Below are positions 1 to 7,605 of a DNA stretch of 11,578 nucleotides, in pieces. Origin of the DNA: Alphaproteobacteria bacterium. Lineage in GTDB: Bacteria > Pseudomonadota > Alphaproteobacteria > Geminicoccales > Geminicoccaceae. Location: the NCBI GenBank assembly GCA_026982585.1, contig JALSGW010000310.1, positions 1 to 11,578 on the forward strand, written 5' to 3'. A program made the position numbers and the translations under genes. The notes beneath the pieces are model-generated. The model ran no database searches. It had not been told where the DNA came from and worked only from the letters and a program-made list of their open reading frames with translations. Position 1 is the first letter of the stretch. Each line of letters begins with the position of its first letter.

Positions 1-512
1 CCCACCACCCGCTCCCGCTCCAGCACCACCACACAGGTCTCGGGCAGGAAGGCGAGCAGGGTGGGACGGCTGGGCGAGGAGGCGAGCAGCAGGGTGCCGG
101 TCTCCGCGATCCCGAAGTCCGCCACCGTCACTCCCACCGCATCCTCCGGCCGGGCGGTGCCGCGGCTTACGGTCATGAGCGGCTGGCGTTCGAAGCCGGC
201 GCGATCGAGCAGCGGATCGGGCGCCGCCCGGATCCGCTGGGGCACGCCGTGGTAGCGGAGATAGCGGGCGATGGCCCCCGCCGCCGCGCCGATCTCAGGG
301 ATGCGCTCCACCTCGGTGCCGGCCCGGCGCGCCATGCGCACGAACAGCTCCACCGCCGCCTCGCCGCTCACCGCCGCCCGCTTCGGCACCAGATTGGGCT
401 CGGGATCGCGGAAATGGGCCTCGATCCGCGCCCGCGCCTCCTCCTCCGCCTCGGCACTGCGGGCATAGATGCGCTTCAGCTTGAGGAGCAGCTCCCGGTG
501 GGAGTCGCTCAT
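1..512 (-). CDS. lutC: LutC, LUD-domain lactate utilization protein (partial, C-terminus cut by window edge)
   Basis: LutC is the third component of the LutABC complex, which oxidises L-lactate to pyruvate in the cytoplasm; it carries a LUD (LutC/YkgG-type) domain without iron-sulfur cysteines. The frame starts at ATG 512 and gives 170 residues before the window edge; the family is usually about 210-240 residues, so some 40-60 are missing. The LUD signature is clear near residues 128-140 (GVTVADFGIAETGTLLL), followed by a conserved LPET segment near residue 155. The N-terminal part is charged and helical, as usual for the family. The start codon overlaps the lutB stop in an ATGA junction (positions 512-509), which argues for translational coupling and one message. 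The ribosome binding site is weak, consistent with coupling. Identification rests on the motif plus its position directly after lutA and lutB. Confidence 0.9.
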   Translation of the reverse strand, partial: MSDSHRELLLKLKRIYARSAEAEEEARARIEAHFRDPEPNLVPKRAAVSGEAAVELFVRMARRAGTEVERIPEIGAAAGAIARYLRYHGVPQRIRAAPDPLLDRAGFERQPLMTVSRGTARPEDAVGVTVADFGIAETGTLLLASSPSRPTLLAFLPETCVVVLERERVV

Positions 513-1915
513 CGCCGTCGCCCCCGATTCCAGCCGGCGACGAAGCCGCCGCCTTCGGGTGCGGGAAAGTCGCGGCTCCGGGTCCAGCCGGAAGCGCCCG
601 GAAGACGCCGGATGCGCCCCCTGCGCCCGCCGAGCGCGCGCAACGACCAGGAGGCCAGGCCCACCACAAAGCGGTAGAGCCGCGGCCTCAGGGCGATCCA
701 GGCCCAGATGCCGAGCCCGGCCCGCACCGACGGCCCGTGCACCCGTCGCCGGAAGGCCTCCTCCCGCCAGTAGCGCAGCAAGCCCGGAAGCGGGATGCGC
801 ACCGGACACACCTCCTCGCAGCGCCCGCAGAAGGTGGAGGCCTCGGGCAGCGGATAGGCCTTCTCGATGCCGAGGAAATGGGGCGTCAGCACCGCCCCCA
901 TCGGCCCCACATACACCCAGCCATAGGCATGCCCGCCGATGGCCAGATAGACGGGACAATGGTTCATGCAGGCGCCGCAGCGGATGCAGCGCAGGATGGG
1001 GCGGAACCGGGTCGCCAACAGATCGCTGCGGCCGTTGTCCACCAGCACCACATGGAAGGCCTCGGGACCGTCCAGATCCCCCTCCCGCCGCGGTCCGGTG
1101 ATGATCGTCGTGTAGGCGGAGAATTCCTGGCCGGTGGCCGAGCGGGCGAGCAGGCGCAGGAGGGTGAAGGCGTCCTCCATGCGCGGCACCAGTTTCTCGA
1201 TGCCGGCCACGACGATGTGCAGACGGGGCAGTCCCTGGGTGAGCTCGGCGTTGCCCTCGTTGGTGACGGTGATCACAGAACCCGTGTCGGCGACCAGGAA
1301 GTTGGCGCCGGTGATGCCGGCGTCCGCCTCCAGATAATGCCGGCGCAACACCTGCCGGGCCTCGGCCACCAGGGCCTCGGGGGTGTTGTCCGGGTCGCTT
1401 TGGTGATGGCGGGCGAACAGATCGCGGATGCGCTCCTGGGTGATGTGGACCGCGGGCCCGATCAGATGGGAGGGCCGTTCTCCTGCGAGCTGGATGATGT
1501 ATTCGCCGAGATCGGTCTCCACCCGCTCGAGCCCGGCCTCTTCCATGGCCTCGGCGAGCCCGATCTCCTCGCACACCATGCTCTTGCTCTTGGTCACCCG
1601 CCGGGCCCGGTGCTGCTCCAACAGCCGCAACACCAAAGCCCGCGCCTCGGCCGCATCGCGGGCGACGTGCACCTCGCCGCCGGCCGCCCGCACCCGTTCG
1701 GCGAACCGCTCGAGGTAGATGTCGAGATGGGCCAGCACATGGTCGCGGATACGGGCTCCGATCTCCCGCAGCTCGTCGAACTCCGGAAGCTCGTCGATCG
1801 CCCGCCGACGGGTGTCCTGCCAGCCGCGGCGCACCACGGCAAGCGCACGCTGGAGCTCGCCGTCGTCGAGCGCGCGGCGGGCTTGCTCGCGCAGGGAAAG
1901 GGGCTCGGCCCGCAT
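509..1915 (-). CDS. lutB: LutB, iron-sulfur LUD-domain subunit of L-lactate oxidation complex
   Basis: This is the central iron-sulfur subunit of the LutABC lactate dehydrogenase system (YkgF family), cytoplasmic and about the usual length at 468 residues. An N-terminal LUD domain (about residues 60-295) contains the TKSKSM segment near 108-113 and ADTGSV near 209-214. It is followed by a ferredoxin-like part with cysteines at about 310, 313, 316 and 320 (CxxCxxCxxxCP) and a second set at about 363, 366 and 370 (CGRCEEVCP). The arginine-rich C-terminal tail beyond residue 380 resembles the variable tail of the family. Two starts are possible: ATG 1915, chosen here, which lies two bases after the lutA stop, or TTG 1921, which overlaps that stop. 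Both keep lutA and lutB coupled. The 3' end overlaps the lutC start by four bases. Confidence 0.93.
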   Translation of the reverse strand: MRAEPLSLREQARRALDDGELQRALAVVRRGWQDTRRRAIDELPEFDELREIGARIRDHVLAHLDIYLERFAERVRAAGGEVHVARDAAEARALVLRLLEQHRARRVTKSKSMVCEEIGLAEAMEEAGLERVETDLGEYIIQLAGERPSHLIGPAVHITQERIRDLFARHHQSDPDNTPEALVAEARQVLRRHYLEADAGITGANFLVADTGSVITVTNEGNAELTQGLPRLHIVVAGIEKLVPRMEDAFTLLRLLARSATGQEFSAYTTIITGPRREGDLDGPEAFHVVLVDNGRSDLLATRFRPILRCIRCGACMNHCPVYLAIGGHAYGWVYVGPMGAVLTPHFLGIEKAYPLPEASTFCGRCEEVCPVRIPLPGLLRYWREEAFRRRVHGPSVRAGLGIWAWIALRPRLYRFVVGLASWSLRALGGRRGRIRRLPGASGWTRSRDFPAPEGGGFVAGWNRGRRR

Positions 1916-1917
1916 GA

Positions 1918-2676
1918 TCAACCGGCACCCGCGATCGGCGGCCGATCCAGCCGGCCGGCCAGCACCTCCGCGTAATGCCGCACCTCGACCCCCGACCCGG
2001 AGCGGCGCAGGCGTCCGGCGATGTTCATGAGGCAGCCGAGATCGCCCGCGAGCACGAGCTCAGCGCCGCTCTCCCGGATGCGGGCCACCTTCTCGTCCAC
2101 CATGCGGGTGGAAATCTCGGGATATTTGACGCAGAAGGTGCCGCCGAACCCGCAGCAGCTCTCGCATTCCCGCATTTCCACGAGCTCGAGGCCTCCAACC
2201 TGGGCGAGCAGACGCCGGGGCTGCTCCTTGATGCCGAGCTCCCGGAGGCCCGAGCAGGAATCGTGGTAGGTGGCGCGCAGCGGAGCGGGCAGGGAGACCG
2301 TAACCCGCGCGCCCCGCTCGCACAGAAAACAGGACAACTCCTCCACCCGAAGGGACAGCGCCCGGGCCCGCTCGGCCAACTCGGGCTGGTCCGCGAACAG
2401 GGCGGGATAATGGACACGGATCATCCCGGCACAGGACCCCGAGGGCACCACCACCCGATCGAAGGGTTCGAGCAGCTCGATGTTCTGCCGGGCGAGCCTT
2501 TGCGCCCGCTCCCTGTCGCCGCTGTTGTAGGCGGGCTGGCCGCAGCAGGTCTGGCCCGGGGGCACCACCACCTCCGCCCCGCAATCCGCGATCAGCTGGG
2601 CCGCCGCATAGCCGATGGTGGGGCGGAACAGATCGACCAGACAGGTGGCGAACAAAGCGACCTCCGGCCTCGCCAT
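1918..2676 (-). CDS. lutA: LutA, cysteine-rich CCG-domain subunit of L-lactate oxidation complex
   Basis: LutA (YkgE family) is the cysteine-rich subunit of the LutABC system and resembles the CCG-domain subunits of glycolate oxidase GlcF and heterodisulfide reductase HdrB. At 252 residues it has the expected length. Two CCG domains are visible. The first has Cys12 (ATCLVDLFRP), Cys44-Cys45 in GQTCCGQPAYNSGD and Cys82 in PSGSCAG. The second has Cys141 (YHDSCSGLRELGI) and Cys174-Cys175-Gly in ECESCCGFGGTFC. The ATG at 2676 is preceded by a purine-rich GGAAGGGA Shine-Dalgarno region at good spacing. It is the first gene of lutABC and is separated from the upstream hydrolase gene by 121 bases, so the lactate genes probably have their own promoter. 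No lactate permease or LutR-type regulator is seen in the window. Confidence 0.94.
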   Translation of the reverse strand: MARPEVALFATCLVDLFRPTIGYAAAQLIADCGAEVVVPPGQTCCGQPAYNSGDRERAQRLARQNIELLEPFDRVVVPSGSCAGMIRVHYPALFADQPELAERARALSLRVEELSCFLCERGARVTVSLPAPLRATYHDSCSGLRELGIKEQPRRLLAQVGGLELVEMRECESCCGFGGTFCVKYPEISTRMVDEKVARIRESGAELVLAGDLGCLMNIAGRLRRSGSGVEVRHYAEVLAGRLDRPPIAGAG

Positions 2677-2797
2677 GGCGGCATCCCTTCCTTGCCGCGG
2701 CCCAACCTAGCGGAGGCAGGGCGCTTCGCACAACGTCGGCCGTGACCGCGCGTCGCAGCCCGGGCGAGGCGCCTGCGCTCGCCTTCGCCTGTACCGC

Positions 2798-3655
2798 CTA
2801 GAGATCGATGTCGGCGATCACCGGGCGATGGTCGGATCCCACCGCCTCCTGGTCGATGCGCGCGCTCTGCACCCGATCCACCAGCCAGGCCGAACAGAGG
2901 ATGTAGTCGATGCGCTTGCCGTTGCAGGTGTCGCCTTCGGCTTCCCCGTGTCCGGCCACCACCCAGCAGTCGATGAACCCGTCGCGGTTCACGAGCCGCC
3001 CGTAGGGCCCCGCCATCGGCCCGATGATGCGCTCATACTCCTCGGAATCGGCGGTGAAGTTGAGATCGCCCAGGATCACCGCCTCGCGGGGCATGGGCGG
3101 CATGTCGCCCTCGAGCCAGCCCGCCCGGGGATCGGGATGACCGCCGCACCACGCACCGCCCTCGGCATAGGCGCGCCGGTTGATCTCGAGCAGCATCTCC
3201 ACCTGCGGCAGGCGGGTGGCCGGCGAGAGGTGGGAGAGATGGGTGCAGTAGATCCGCACCGGCTGCCCCTTGGGGCTGCGCACCACCGCCTCGAGCGCGC
3301 CCTGCTGGATGGAGTGCTGCTTGAGGGTGCCGTATTTGGGCAGCGGAAAGTTGCGCGAGCTGATGATCGGGCTCTTCGAGAGGATCATGTTGCCGAACTG
3401 GCGGCGGCGGTTGGGATCCTCGGGCGTGCCGGCATGGACGTCGAGATTGGCGCCATAGACCCAGTGGTAGCCGGGCATCCGCCGCGCGATCTCGCGGGGC
3501 TGATCGGTCTCGCGGGTGCGCTTCCAGAACCGCTCCACCTCCTGCAGGCCGACCACGTCCGGATCGTGCCGCAGGATCTCCGCCACCACCCGGTCGAGAT
3601 CGAAGCGTCCGTCCCGACCCACCCCGTATTGGATGTTGTAGGTCAACAACCGCAT
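2798..3655 (-). CDS. Endonuclease/exonuclease/phosphatase (EEP) fold hydrolase
   Basis: This is a 285-residue metal-dependent phosphoesterase of the DNase I-like EEP superfamily, whose members hydrolyse phosphodiesters in nucleic acids, phosphoinositides, sphingomyelin or other substrates. The family motifs occur in order: TYNIQYG with Asn7, LQEVE with the metal-binding Glu39, CTHLSHL with His139, GDLNFT with Asp197 and Asn199, and GSDHRPV with Asp275 and catalytic His276. No signal peptide is visible, so a cytoplasmic location is likely. The ATG at 3655 leads straight into the first beta strand, supporting this start. It follows the unknown gene ending at 3710 by 54 bases and could be the last gene of the ABC transporter transcript. 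Short EEP proteins of this type cannot be assigned a substrate from sequence; a sugar-phosphate or phosphodiester role is only suggested by the neighbours. Confidence 0.9.
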   Translation of the reverse strand: MRLLTYNIQYGVGRDGRFDLDRVVAEILRHDPDVVGLQEVERFWKRTRETDQPREIARRMPGYHWVYGANLDVHAGTPEDPNRRRQFGNMILSKSPIISSRNFPLPKYGTLKQHSIQQGALEAVVRSPKGQPVRIYCTHLSHLSPATRLPQVEMLLEINRRAYAEGGAWCGGHPDPRAGWLEGDMPPMPREAVILGDLNFTADSEEYERIIGPMAGPYGRLVNRDGFIDCWVVAGHGEAEGDTCNGKRIDYILCSAWLVDRVQSARIDQEAVGSDHRPVIADIDL

Positions 3656-3709
3656 GCCCGGTTCCCGCGGCCCTCGCTGCCGGCGCCAAGTCTGGTGGGG
3701 TGTCGGCGA

Positions 3710-4513
3710 TCAGCGCGCATCGATCCGACACCAAGGGACATTGAGACGACAGAAGGGACCCGACCGTACCAGAGCGCGTCCGCGCCCGCTCGCCCACAGC
3801 TCCGCCCCGGGCACCGGCAGGCCATGACGACAGATCCGCACCAAACCGAGGCCGGAGAGCGCATCCCGGAGCGCCGTCGCGACCCGCTCCTCCCCGGGCG
3901 GACGCAATGCGACCCGCCAAACCGCCCCCTCTGTGGCGCTGAGCGCCCGGACCAGCCGCAACACGCCCGAGCGCCCGCACGCCTCGAGATCGGCCACCGC
4001 CAGCCGATGCGCCCCGGCGTCCGCAAACATGCGGGCGAACAGCGCAACCGGCCGGCACCAGCGCAGCCGATCGCCCCTGCGCTCCACCCGCACCCCCTCG
4101 AGCGCCAGCGCCGCGATGCCGATCAACGGCCGGGAAAACAACACCGCCGCACCCACCACCTCCCTAAGCTGTGCGTGTGCGCCCGCTCCGCCGTTTTGCC
4201 AACAGAGCTCCAGGGCCGAGGGGGCGAAAGCGTAGCCCATCGCCTCGGCCTGCCCGCGGGCGCGTTCGAACCAGGAGCGCAGCAGCCCGAGAGCGATCTG
4301 CGGCCAGAAGACGAGATCGCAAGGGACCCCGGCATGCTCGGGCCGGAAGCCCGACCCGGCCGCGAAGCGCGCCTCGATGGCCCTGAAGGCGCGCGGCCAG
4401 CCGGCGGCCTCACCCCACCCAAGCCCGGGCAGCCGGTCGCAGGTCTCGCACAGGAATGGAAGATCGTCCTCTCCGCCCCGGCCCTCATGCCTTAGGAGGA
4501 GCGGCATGGACAT
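3710..4513 (-). CDS. Conserved-looking hypothetical protein, family not recognised
   Basis: I do not recognise this family. The frame encodes 267 residues from ATG 4513, chosen because GAAGG stands seven bases upstream (4521-4525); ATG 4507 and TTG 4519 are alternatives. About 85 percent of third positions are G or C in the stretch around residues 66-85, as in the flanking genes, and the open frame is long, so it is probably a real gene. Visible features are a CETC pair at residues 22-25, about nine cysteines in total, an aromatic amphipathic stretch (DLVFWPQIALGLLRSWFERA), and a mildly hydrophobic segment around residues 120-140 (VVGAAVLFSRPLIGIAALAL) that may be buried or membrane-associated. 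No signal peptide is evident. It overlaps the end of the ABC ATPase gene by 29 bases and precedes the EEP hydrolase gene, so it is probably cotranscribed with both. Confidence 0.75.
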   Translation of the reverse strand: MSMPLLLRHEGRGGEDDLPFLCETCDRLPGLGWGEAAGWPRAFRAIEARFAAGSGFRPEHAGVPCDLVFWPQIALGLLRSWFERARGQAEAMGYAFAPSALELCWQNGGAGAHAQLREVVGAAVLFSRPLIGIAALALEGVRVERRGDRLRWCRPVALFARMFADAGAHRLAVADLEACGRSGVLRLVRALSATEGAVWRVALRPPGEERVATALRDALSGLGLVRICRHGLPVPGAELWASGRGRALVRSGPFCRLNVPWCRIDAR

Positions 4514-5555
4514 CGGCAAGCCTTCGCTCCGTCTCCCGGTCGAAGAGGATACTATCCTGAGGCGCGAATGTCAGCCCGAGTTGATCGCCTTCTCGGTAAG
4601 GAACGCTGGCCCCTCCCTGCAGCACCCGCAGCGGCCCCATGGGGGTGTCGAGGAGCAACAGGGTTTCGCGTCCCATCGGCTCCACGTCCACCACCCGGGC
4701 GGGGATGCCGGCGCCGTCGAGGGCGATGGATTCCGGCCGCAGGCCGAGCACCACCGCCCCGGCCACATCGCCGCGCAGCTCGAGGGTGAGCTCGCCGACC
4801 CTTAACCGGCCGTCCGCCGCCTCGCCCTCGACCAGGTTGATCGGCGGCGCGCCGATGAAGCTCGCCACGAACAAACTGTCGGGACGGCGGTAGAGGTCCT
4901 CGGCGGTGCCGATCTGTTCGATGCGGCCCGTGCGCATGACGACGATGCGGTCGGCCATGGTGGTGGCCTCGATCTGGTCGTGGGTGACCAGCACCGTGGT
5001 GATGCCGGTCTCCCGCTGCAGGCGCTTGATTTCCGAGCGCATGGACAGGCGCAGCGCCGCATCGAGGTTGGAGAGCGGCTCGTCCAGGAGCAGAAGCTGC
5101 GGCTTCTTCACGAGTGCCCGCGCGAGGGCCACCCGCTGCTGCTGGCCGCCCGAGAGCTGCGCCGGCATCCGTTCGAGCAGCTCCTCCACCCGCACCATGC
5201 GCGCCGCCTCGAGCGCGAGCCGCTCCGCCTCCTCCCGCGGCACGCCCTTGAACTTGAGCGGGAACATGATGTTGCGCTTGACGTTCATGTGCGGATAGAG
5301 GGCGTAGGACTGGAAGACGATGCCGACGTTGCGGTCCTTCGCCTCCACCTCGTTCACCCGCGCCCCGTCGAAGAGCAGATCGCCCGCGGTGGGCATGTAG
5401 ATGCCCGCCAGCATGAACAGGGTGGTCGACTTGCCGCAACCCGACGGCCCCAGGATGGCCACGAACTCCCCGTCCTCGATGACGAGGTTCATGTCCTCCA
5501 CCGCCACCACCGCACCCCACTGCTTGCGGATGCCGCGGAGCTCGATGCGCGCCAT
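4485..5555 (-). CDS. MalK/UgpC-type carbohydrate ABC transporter ATP-binding protein
   Basis: This 356-residue protein is the ATPase that powers the importer encoded just upstream; it binds the cytoplasmic loops of the two permeases. It has all nucleotide-binding motifs: Walker A GPSGCGKST (36-44), Q-loop Gln82 in VFQSYALYPH, signature LSGGQQQRVALARAL (134-148), Walker B LLLLDEPLSNLD (154-165) and switch His192 in VTHDQ. Beyond about residue 235 comes the C-terminal regulatory region with TOBE-type strands (GLRPESIAL), characteristic of the CUT1/MalK group. Both length and domain layout are normal. The ATG at 5555 lies three bases after the upstream permease stop and has AAGGG seven bases ahead of it. 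Because CUT1 ATPases can serve several importers, the substrate cannot be read from this subunit. Confidence 0.95.
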   Translation of the reverse strand: MARIELRGIRKQWGAVVAVEDMNLVIEDGEFVAILGPSGCGKSTTLFMLAGIYMPTAGDLLFDGARVNEVEAKDRNVGIVFQSYALYPHMNVKRNIMFPLKFKGVPREEAERLALEAARMVRVEELLERMPAQLSGGQQQRVALARALVKKPQLLLLDEPLSNLDAALRLSMRSEIKRLQRETGITTVLVTHDQIEATTMADRIVVMRTGRIEQIGTAEDLYRRPDSLFVASFIGAPPINLVEGEAADGRLRVGELTLELRGDVAGAVVLGLRPESIALDGAGIPARVVDVEPMGRETLLLLDTPMGPLRVLQGGASVPYREGDQLGLTFAPQDSILFDRETERRLADVHAAPPKA

Positions 5556-5558
5556 GGC

Positions 5559-6632
5559 TCAACCCTTGATGCCGCCCAGGGTCATCTGCACCAGGTACTT
5601 CTGGCAGAAGATATAGAGGAGAAGACTGGGAAGGATGTAGAAGACCGCCACCGCCGCCACGATCCCATAGTCCACTCCCATGATGTCCTCGGAAACCCAG
5701 AAAATATAAAGGCTCATGACCCAGTTCTGCTTCTCGAAGAGCAGGGTCCGGACGAAGACGTATTCCTCCCACCCTTTGATGAAGGCGAACACCCCCACCG
5801 CCAGCATGCCCACCTTCACCTGCGGCAGCACCACCTGCAAGAACGCCTGCCGACGCGAGGCGCCGTCGGTCATGGCGCTCATCTCGATGTCCCAGGGCAC
5901 GGCGTCGAAGAACCCCTTCATGATGAAGATGGCGAAGGGCAGCTCGAGGGTGGCGATGACCAGGATCACCCCGGTCAGGGTGTCGAGCAGCCCGCTCCAG
6001 TACATCAGGAGGAAGATGGGGATGATCAGGGTCATGGCCGGAAAGGCGTGCAGCACGAGCAGCCCCTGCAGGAAGCCGGAACGGCCCGGGAACTGGAAGC
6101 GCGAGAGATAGTAGCCGGCAAGCGTCGAGACGGTGAGCACCAGCGCCGTCTGGGTCACCGCCAGCGCGAGCGAGTTGCGGAACGCCACCCACACCGAGGG
6201 AAACTGCGCTTCCGCCGTGGCGCGGCCGCGGATGTCGGCGACGATGTCCGGGTTCCACAGGAACCGGTAGTTCTGGGCGTGGAGGTCCTGCCCCACCAGG
6301 AGCAGGAGGGCGACCAGGGCGATCGCCGCGATCATGAGCCCGCCCCACAGCAGCCTGCGGCCCTCGACGAACAGCCGCAACAGCCCGAAGGCCACCACCG
6401 CCGGCACCAGCACCCCCGAGGCGCGCCACAGCACCACCGACTCGACACCGCCGGTCTTGGCCGAGACGGAAATCGTCAGCATCCAGAAGTAGGGCAGGAT
6501 GATCGGCACCGAGACGGTGACGAGAAAGCCGATCAACAGCGAATCCGTAAGCCGCCTGCGGCGGCGCGCCCGCACCGCCAGCATCTGCCAGCGCTCGGCG
6601 CCCGCCGGGGCTTCGAGGGTCTGCACCGCCAT
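5559..6632 (-). CDS. MalG-like carbohydrate ABC transporter permease with extra hydrophobic insertion
   Basis: This inner-membrane subunit pairs with the MalF-like permease to form the translocation channel. The EAA loop that contacts the ATPase is clear at about residues 250-275: EMSAMTDGASRRQAFLQVVL followed by P270 and G275. From ATG 6632 the protein has 357 residues, longer than the usual 270-300 for MalG-type subunits. The excess is two added hydrophobic segments at about 72-90 and 94-114, between the first transmembrane helix (32-56) and the conserved FRNSL region (151-155), giving about eight predicted helices instead of six. ATG 6632 is chosen because it lies two bases after the previous stop with GAGGT about nine bases upstream; longer frames would run back into the upstream gene. 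An arginine cluster (residues 21-27) before helix 1 supports a cytoplasmic N-terminus. Confidence 0.93.
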   Translation of the reverse strand: MAVQTLEAPAGAERWQMLAVRARRRRRLTDSLLIGFLVTVSVPIILPYFWMLTISVSAKTGGVESVVLWRASGVLVPAVVAFGLLRLFVEGRRLLWGGLMIAAIALVALLLLVGQDLHAQNYRFLWNPDIVADIRGRATAEAQFPSVWVAFRNSLALAVTQTALVLTVSTLAGYYLSRFQFPGRSGFLQGLLVLHAFPAMTLIIPIFLLMYWSGLLDTLTGVILVIATLELPFAIFIMKGFFDAVPWDIEMSAMTDGASRRQAFLQVVLPQVKVGMLAVGVFAFIKGWEEYVFVRTLLFEKQNWVMSLYIFWVSEDIMGVDYGIVAAVAVFYILPSLLLYIFCQKYLVQMTLGGIKG

Positions 6633-6634
6633 GG

Positions 6635-7534
6635 TCAGTGCACCTCGATGCGCGGTTGTTGCAGCAGCCGTTTCATGTCGAAAAAGCGCCACATGAGCAG
6701 CGCGAGCGCGATGCCGATCGCCACCAGCACCAGCGCCAGCGCGGCACCATAGGCGTACTGGCCGTTCTCGAAGGCGCGCTTGTAGACGTAGAGGGCGTAG
6801 ACGGTGGTATCATAGAAGGGCCCGCCGTCGGTGATCAGCCAGATGTACTCGAAGGACACCAGCAGCGAGAGGGTCTGGTAGACGGTGATGAAGGACAGGG
6901 GCCAGCGGATCGCCGGCAGGGTGATGTGCCAGACAATCGCGAGCCGTCCCGCCCCGTCGGCGGCGGCGGCGTAGAACAGATGCTGCGGGATCGCCCGGAT
7001 CGCGCTGGTGAAGATGATCATGCCCATGGAGGCGCCGATGAAACCGTTGGCCAGCACGATCAAAAGCATGGGCCGGTCGTTCATGAGGTCGATCGGGCCC
7101 ACCCCGACGGTGTTCATGAGGATCTGATTGAGCAGCCCGCGCTCGTTGGGATCGATCACCCAGGCCCAGAGCAGGGCGTAGATCACCGACGGGCTCATGC
7201 GCGGCAGCAGCCACACCGCACGGAAAAAGCCGCCGATGCGGTCGGGCACCTGGGTGGTGACCAGGGCCAGGATCAGCCCGAAGGTGACGTTGAAGACGGC
7301 GAGGGTGCTGAGGACGTAGACGAAGGTGATGGCCAGCGTCTGGCTCAGGCGCCGGTCGCGGGTGAGCATGCGCTCGAAATTCTCGGTGGTGAATTCGGTG
7401 ACCTTGAGGGTGCGCCCCATGTCGGTGAAGGCCACGAACAGGTCCACCACCACCGGCGCGATGAAGAAAAAGAACAACAGCAGCGAGGCCGGGCCGAGGA
7501 AGATCAGCGCGTTCACGCGCTGGCGCACCGCCAT
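6635..7534 (-). CDS. MalF-like carbohydrate ABC transporter permease
   Basis: This is the first permease of a CUT1-type sugar importer, an integral inner-membrane protein of 299 residues, normal for the family. Six hydrophobic segments are visible, starting with about residues 10-34 (FLGPASLLLFFFFIAPVVV) and ending with about 263-283. The EAA loop is at about 188-207 (YAAAADGAGRLAIVWHITLP), followed by a conserved region ending in the ITDGGPF segment near 234-240. The start is placed at ATG 7534 because AAGGA at 7547-7543 stands eight bases upstream; ATG 7543 is an in-frame alternative three codons earlier. A strong palindromic hairpin lies in the 71-base gap separating it from the solute-binding protein gene. 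Its stop is two bases from the next permease's start, indicating tight coupling. Confidence 0.94.
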   Translation of the reverse strand: MAVRQRVNALIFLGPASLLLFFFFIAPVVVDLFVAFTDMGRTLKVTEFTTENFERMLTRDRRLSQTLAITFVYVLSTLAVFNVTFGLILALVTTQVPDRIGGFFRAVWLLPRMSPSVIYALLWAWVIDPNERGLLNQILMNTVGVGPIDLMNDRPMLLIVLANGFIGASMGMIIFTSAIRAIPQHLFYAAAADGAGRLAIVWHITLPAIRWPLSFITVYQTLSLLVSFEYIWLITDGGPFYDTTVYALYVYKRAFENGQYAYGAALALVLVAIGIALALLMWRFFDMKRLLQQPRIEVH

Positions 7535-7542
7535 CGAGCGCA

Positions 7543-7547
7543 TCCTT
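7543..7547 (-). promoter_or_regulatory. Shine-Dalgarno site that decides the MalF-like permease start
   Basis: AAGGA on the minus strand lies eight bases before ATG 7534. The rival ATG 7543 has only a poorly spaced GGGAG about twelve bases ahead of it, so the downstream ATG is preferred. Confidence 0.6.
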
Positions 7548-7570
7548 GCCCCCGCTCCCCGAAAGGCCGA

Positions 7571-7594
7571 CGGGGGGCGGCGCGCCGCCCCCCG
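7571..7594. repeat. Perfect 24-base palindrome (strong hairpin) between binding-protein and permease genes
   Basis: The 24 bases are their own exact reverse complement, all G or C, with the centre between 7582 and 7583. In the transcript they can form a stem of about ten G-C pairs with a GCGC loop. It starts 12 bases past the solute-binding protein stop and ends 37 bases before the permease start. No run of U follows it, so it does not look like an intrinsic terminator. Hairpins at this position in binding-protein-dependent operons (the malE-malF intergenic region is the known case) protect the upstream message and allow more binding protein than permease; that role is inferred here. Confidence 0.75.
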
Positions 7595-7605
7595 CCCGCG
7601 CTCCG

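Noticed and set aside
2704..2733. Possible lutABC promoter (TTGTGC, 18-base spacer, TAGGTT on the minus strand)
   Set aside because: Both hexamers match the consensus at only about three positions. A promoter in the 121-base gap is likely, but this element is not supported well enough to annotate.
2760..2782. GGCGAG/CTCGCC hairpin (minus strand) between the EEP gene and lutA
   Set aside because: A six-pair stem with a nine-base loop and no U run is expected by chance in such G+C-rich sequence; there is no support for a terminator role.
4123..4488. 121-codon minus-strand frame starting in an ATGA overlap with the ABC ATPase stop
   Set aside because: The junction looks attractive, but the frame is short and Arg/Ser/Pro-rich. 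The alternative frame to 3710 is twice as long, has proper codon bias and a better-spaced ribosome binding site.
4980..6752. 590-codon open frame on the plus strand (also 2828-4495, 7546-9102 and 737-1975, each over 400 codons)
   Set aside because: They lie antisense to well-identified genes with complete family motifs. Their translations are low-complexity and rich in His, Gln, Arg and Gly, as expected for the complement of G+C-rich coding sequence.
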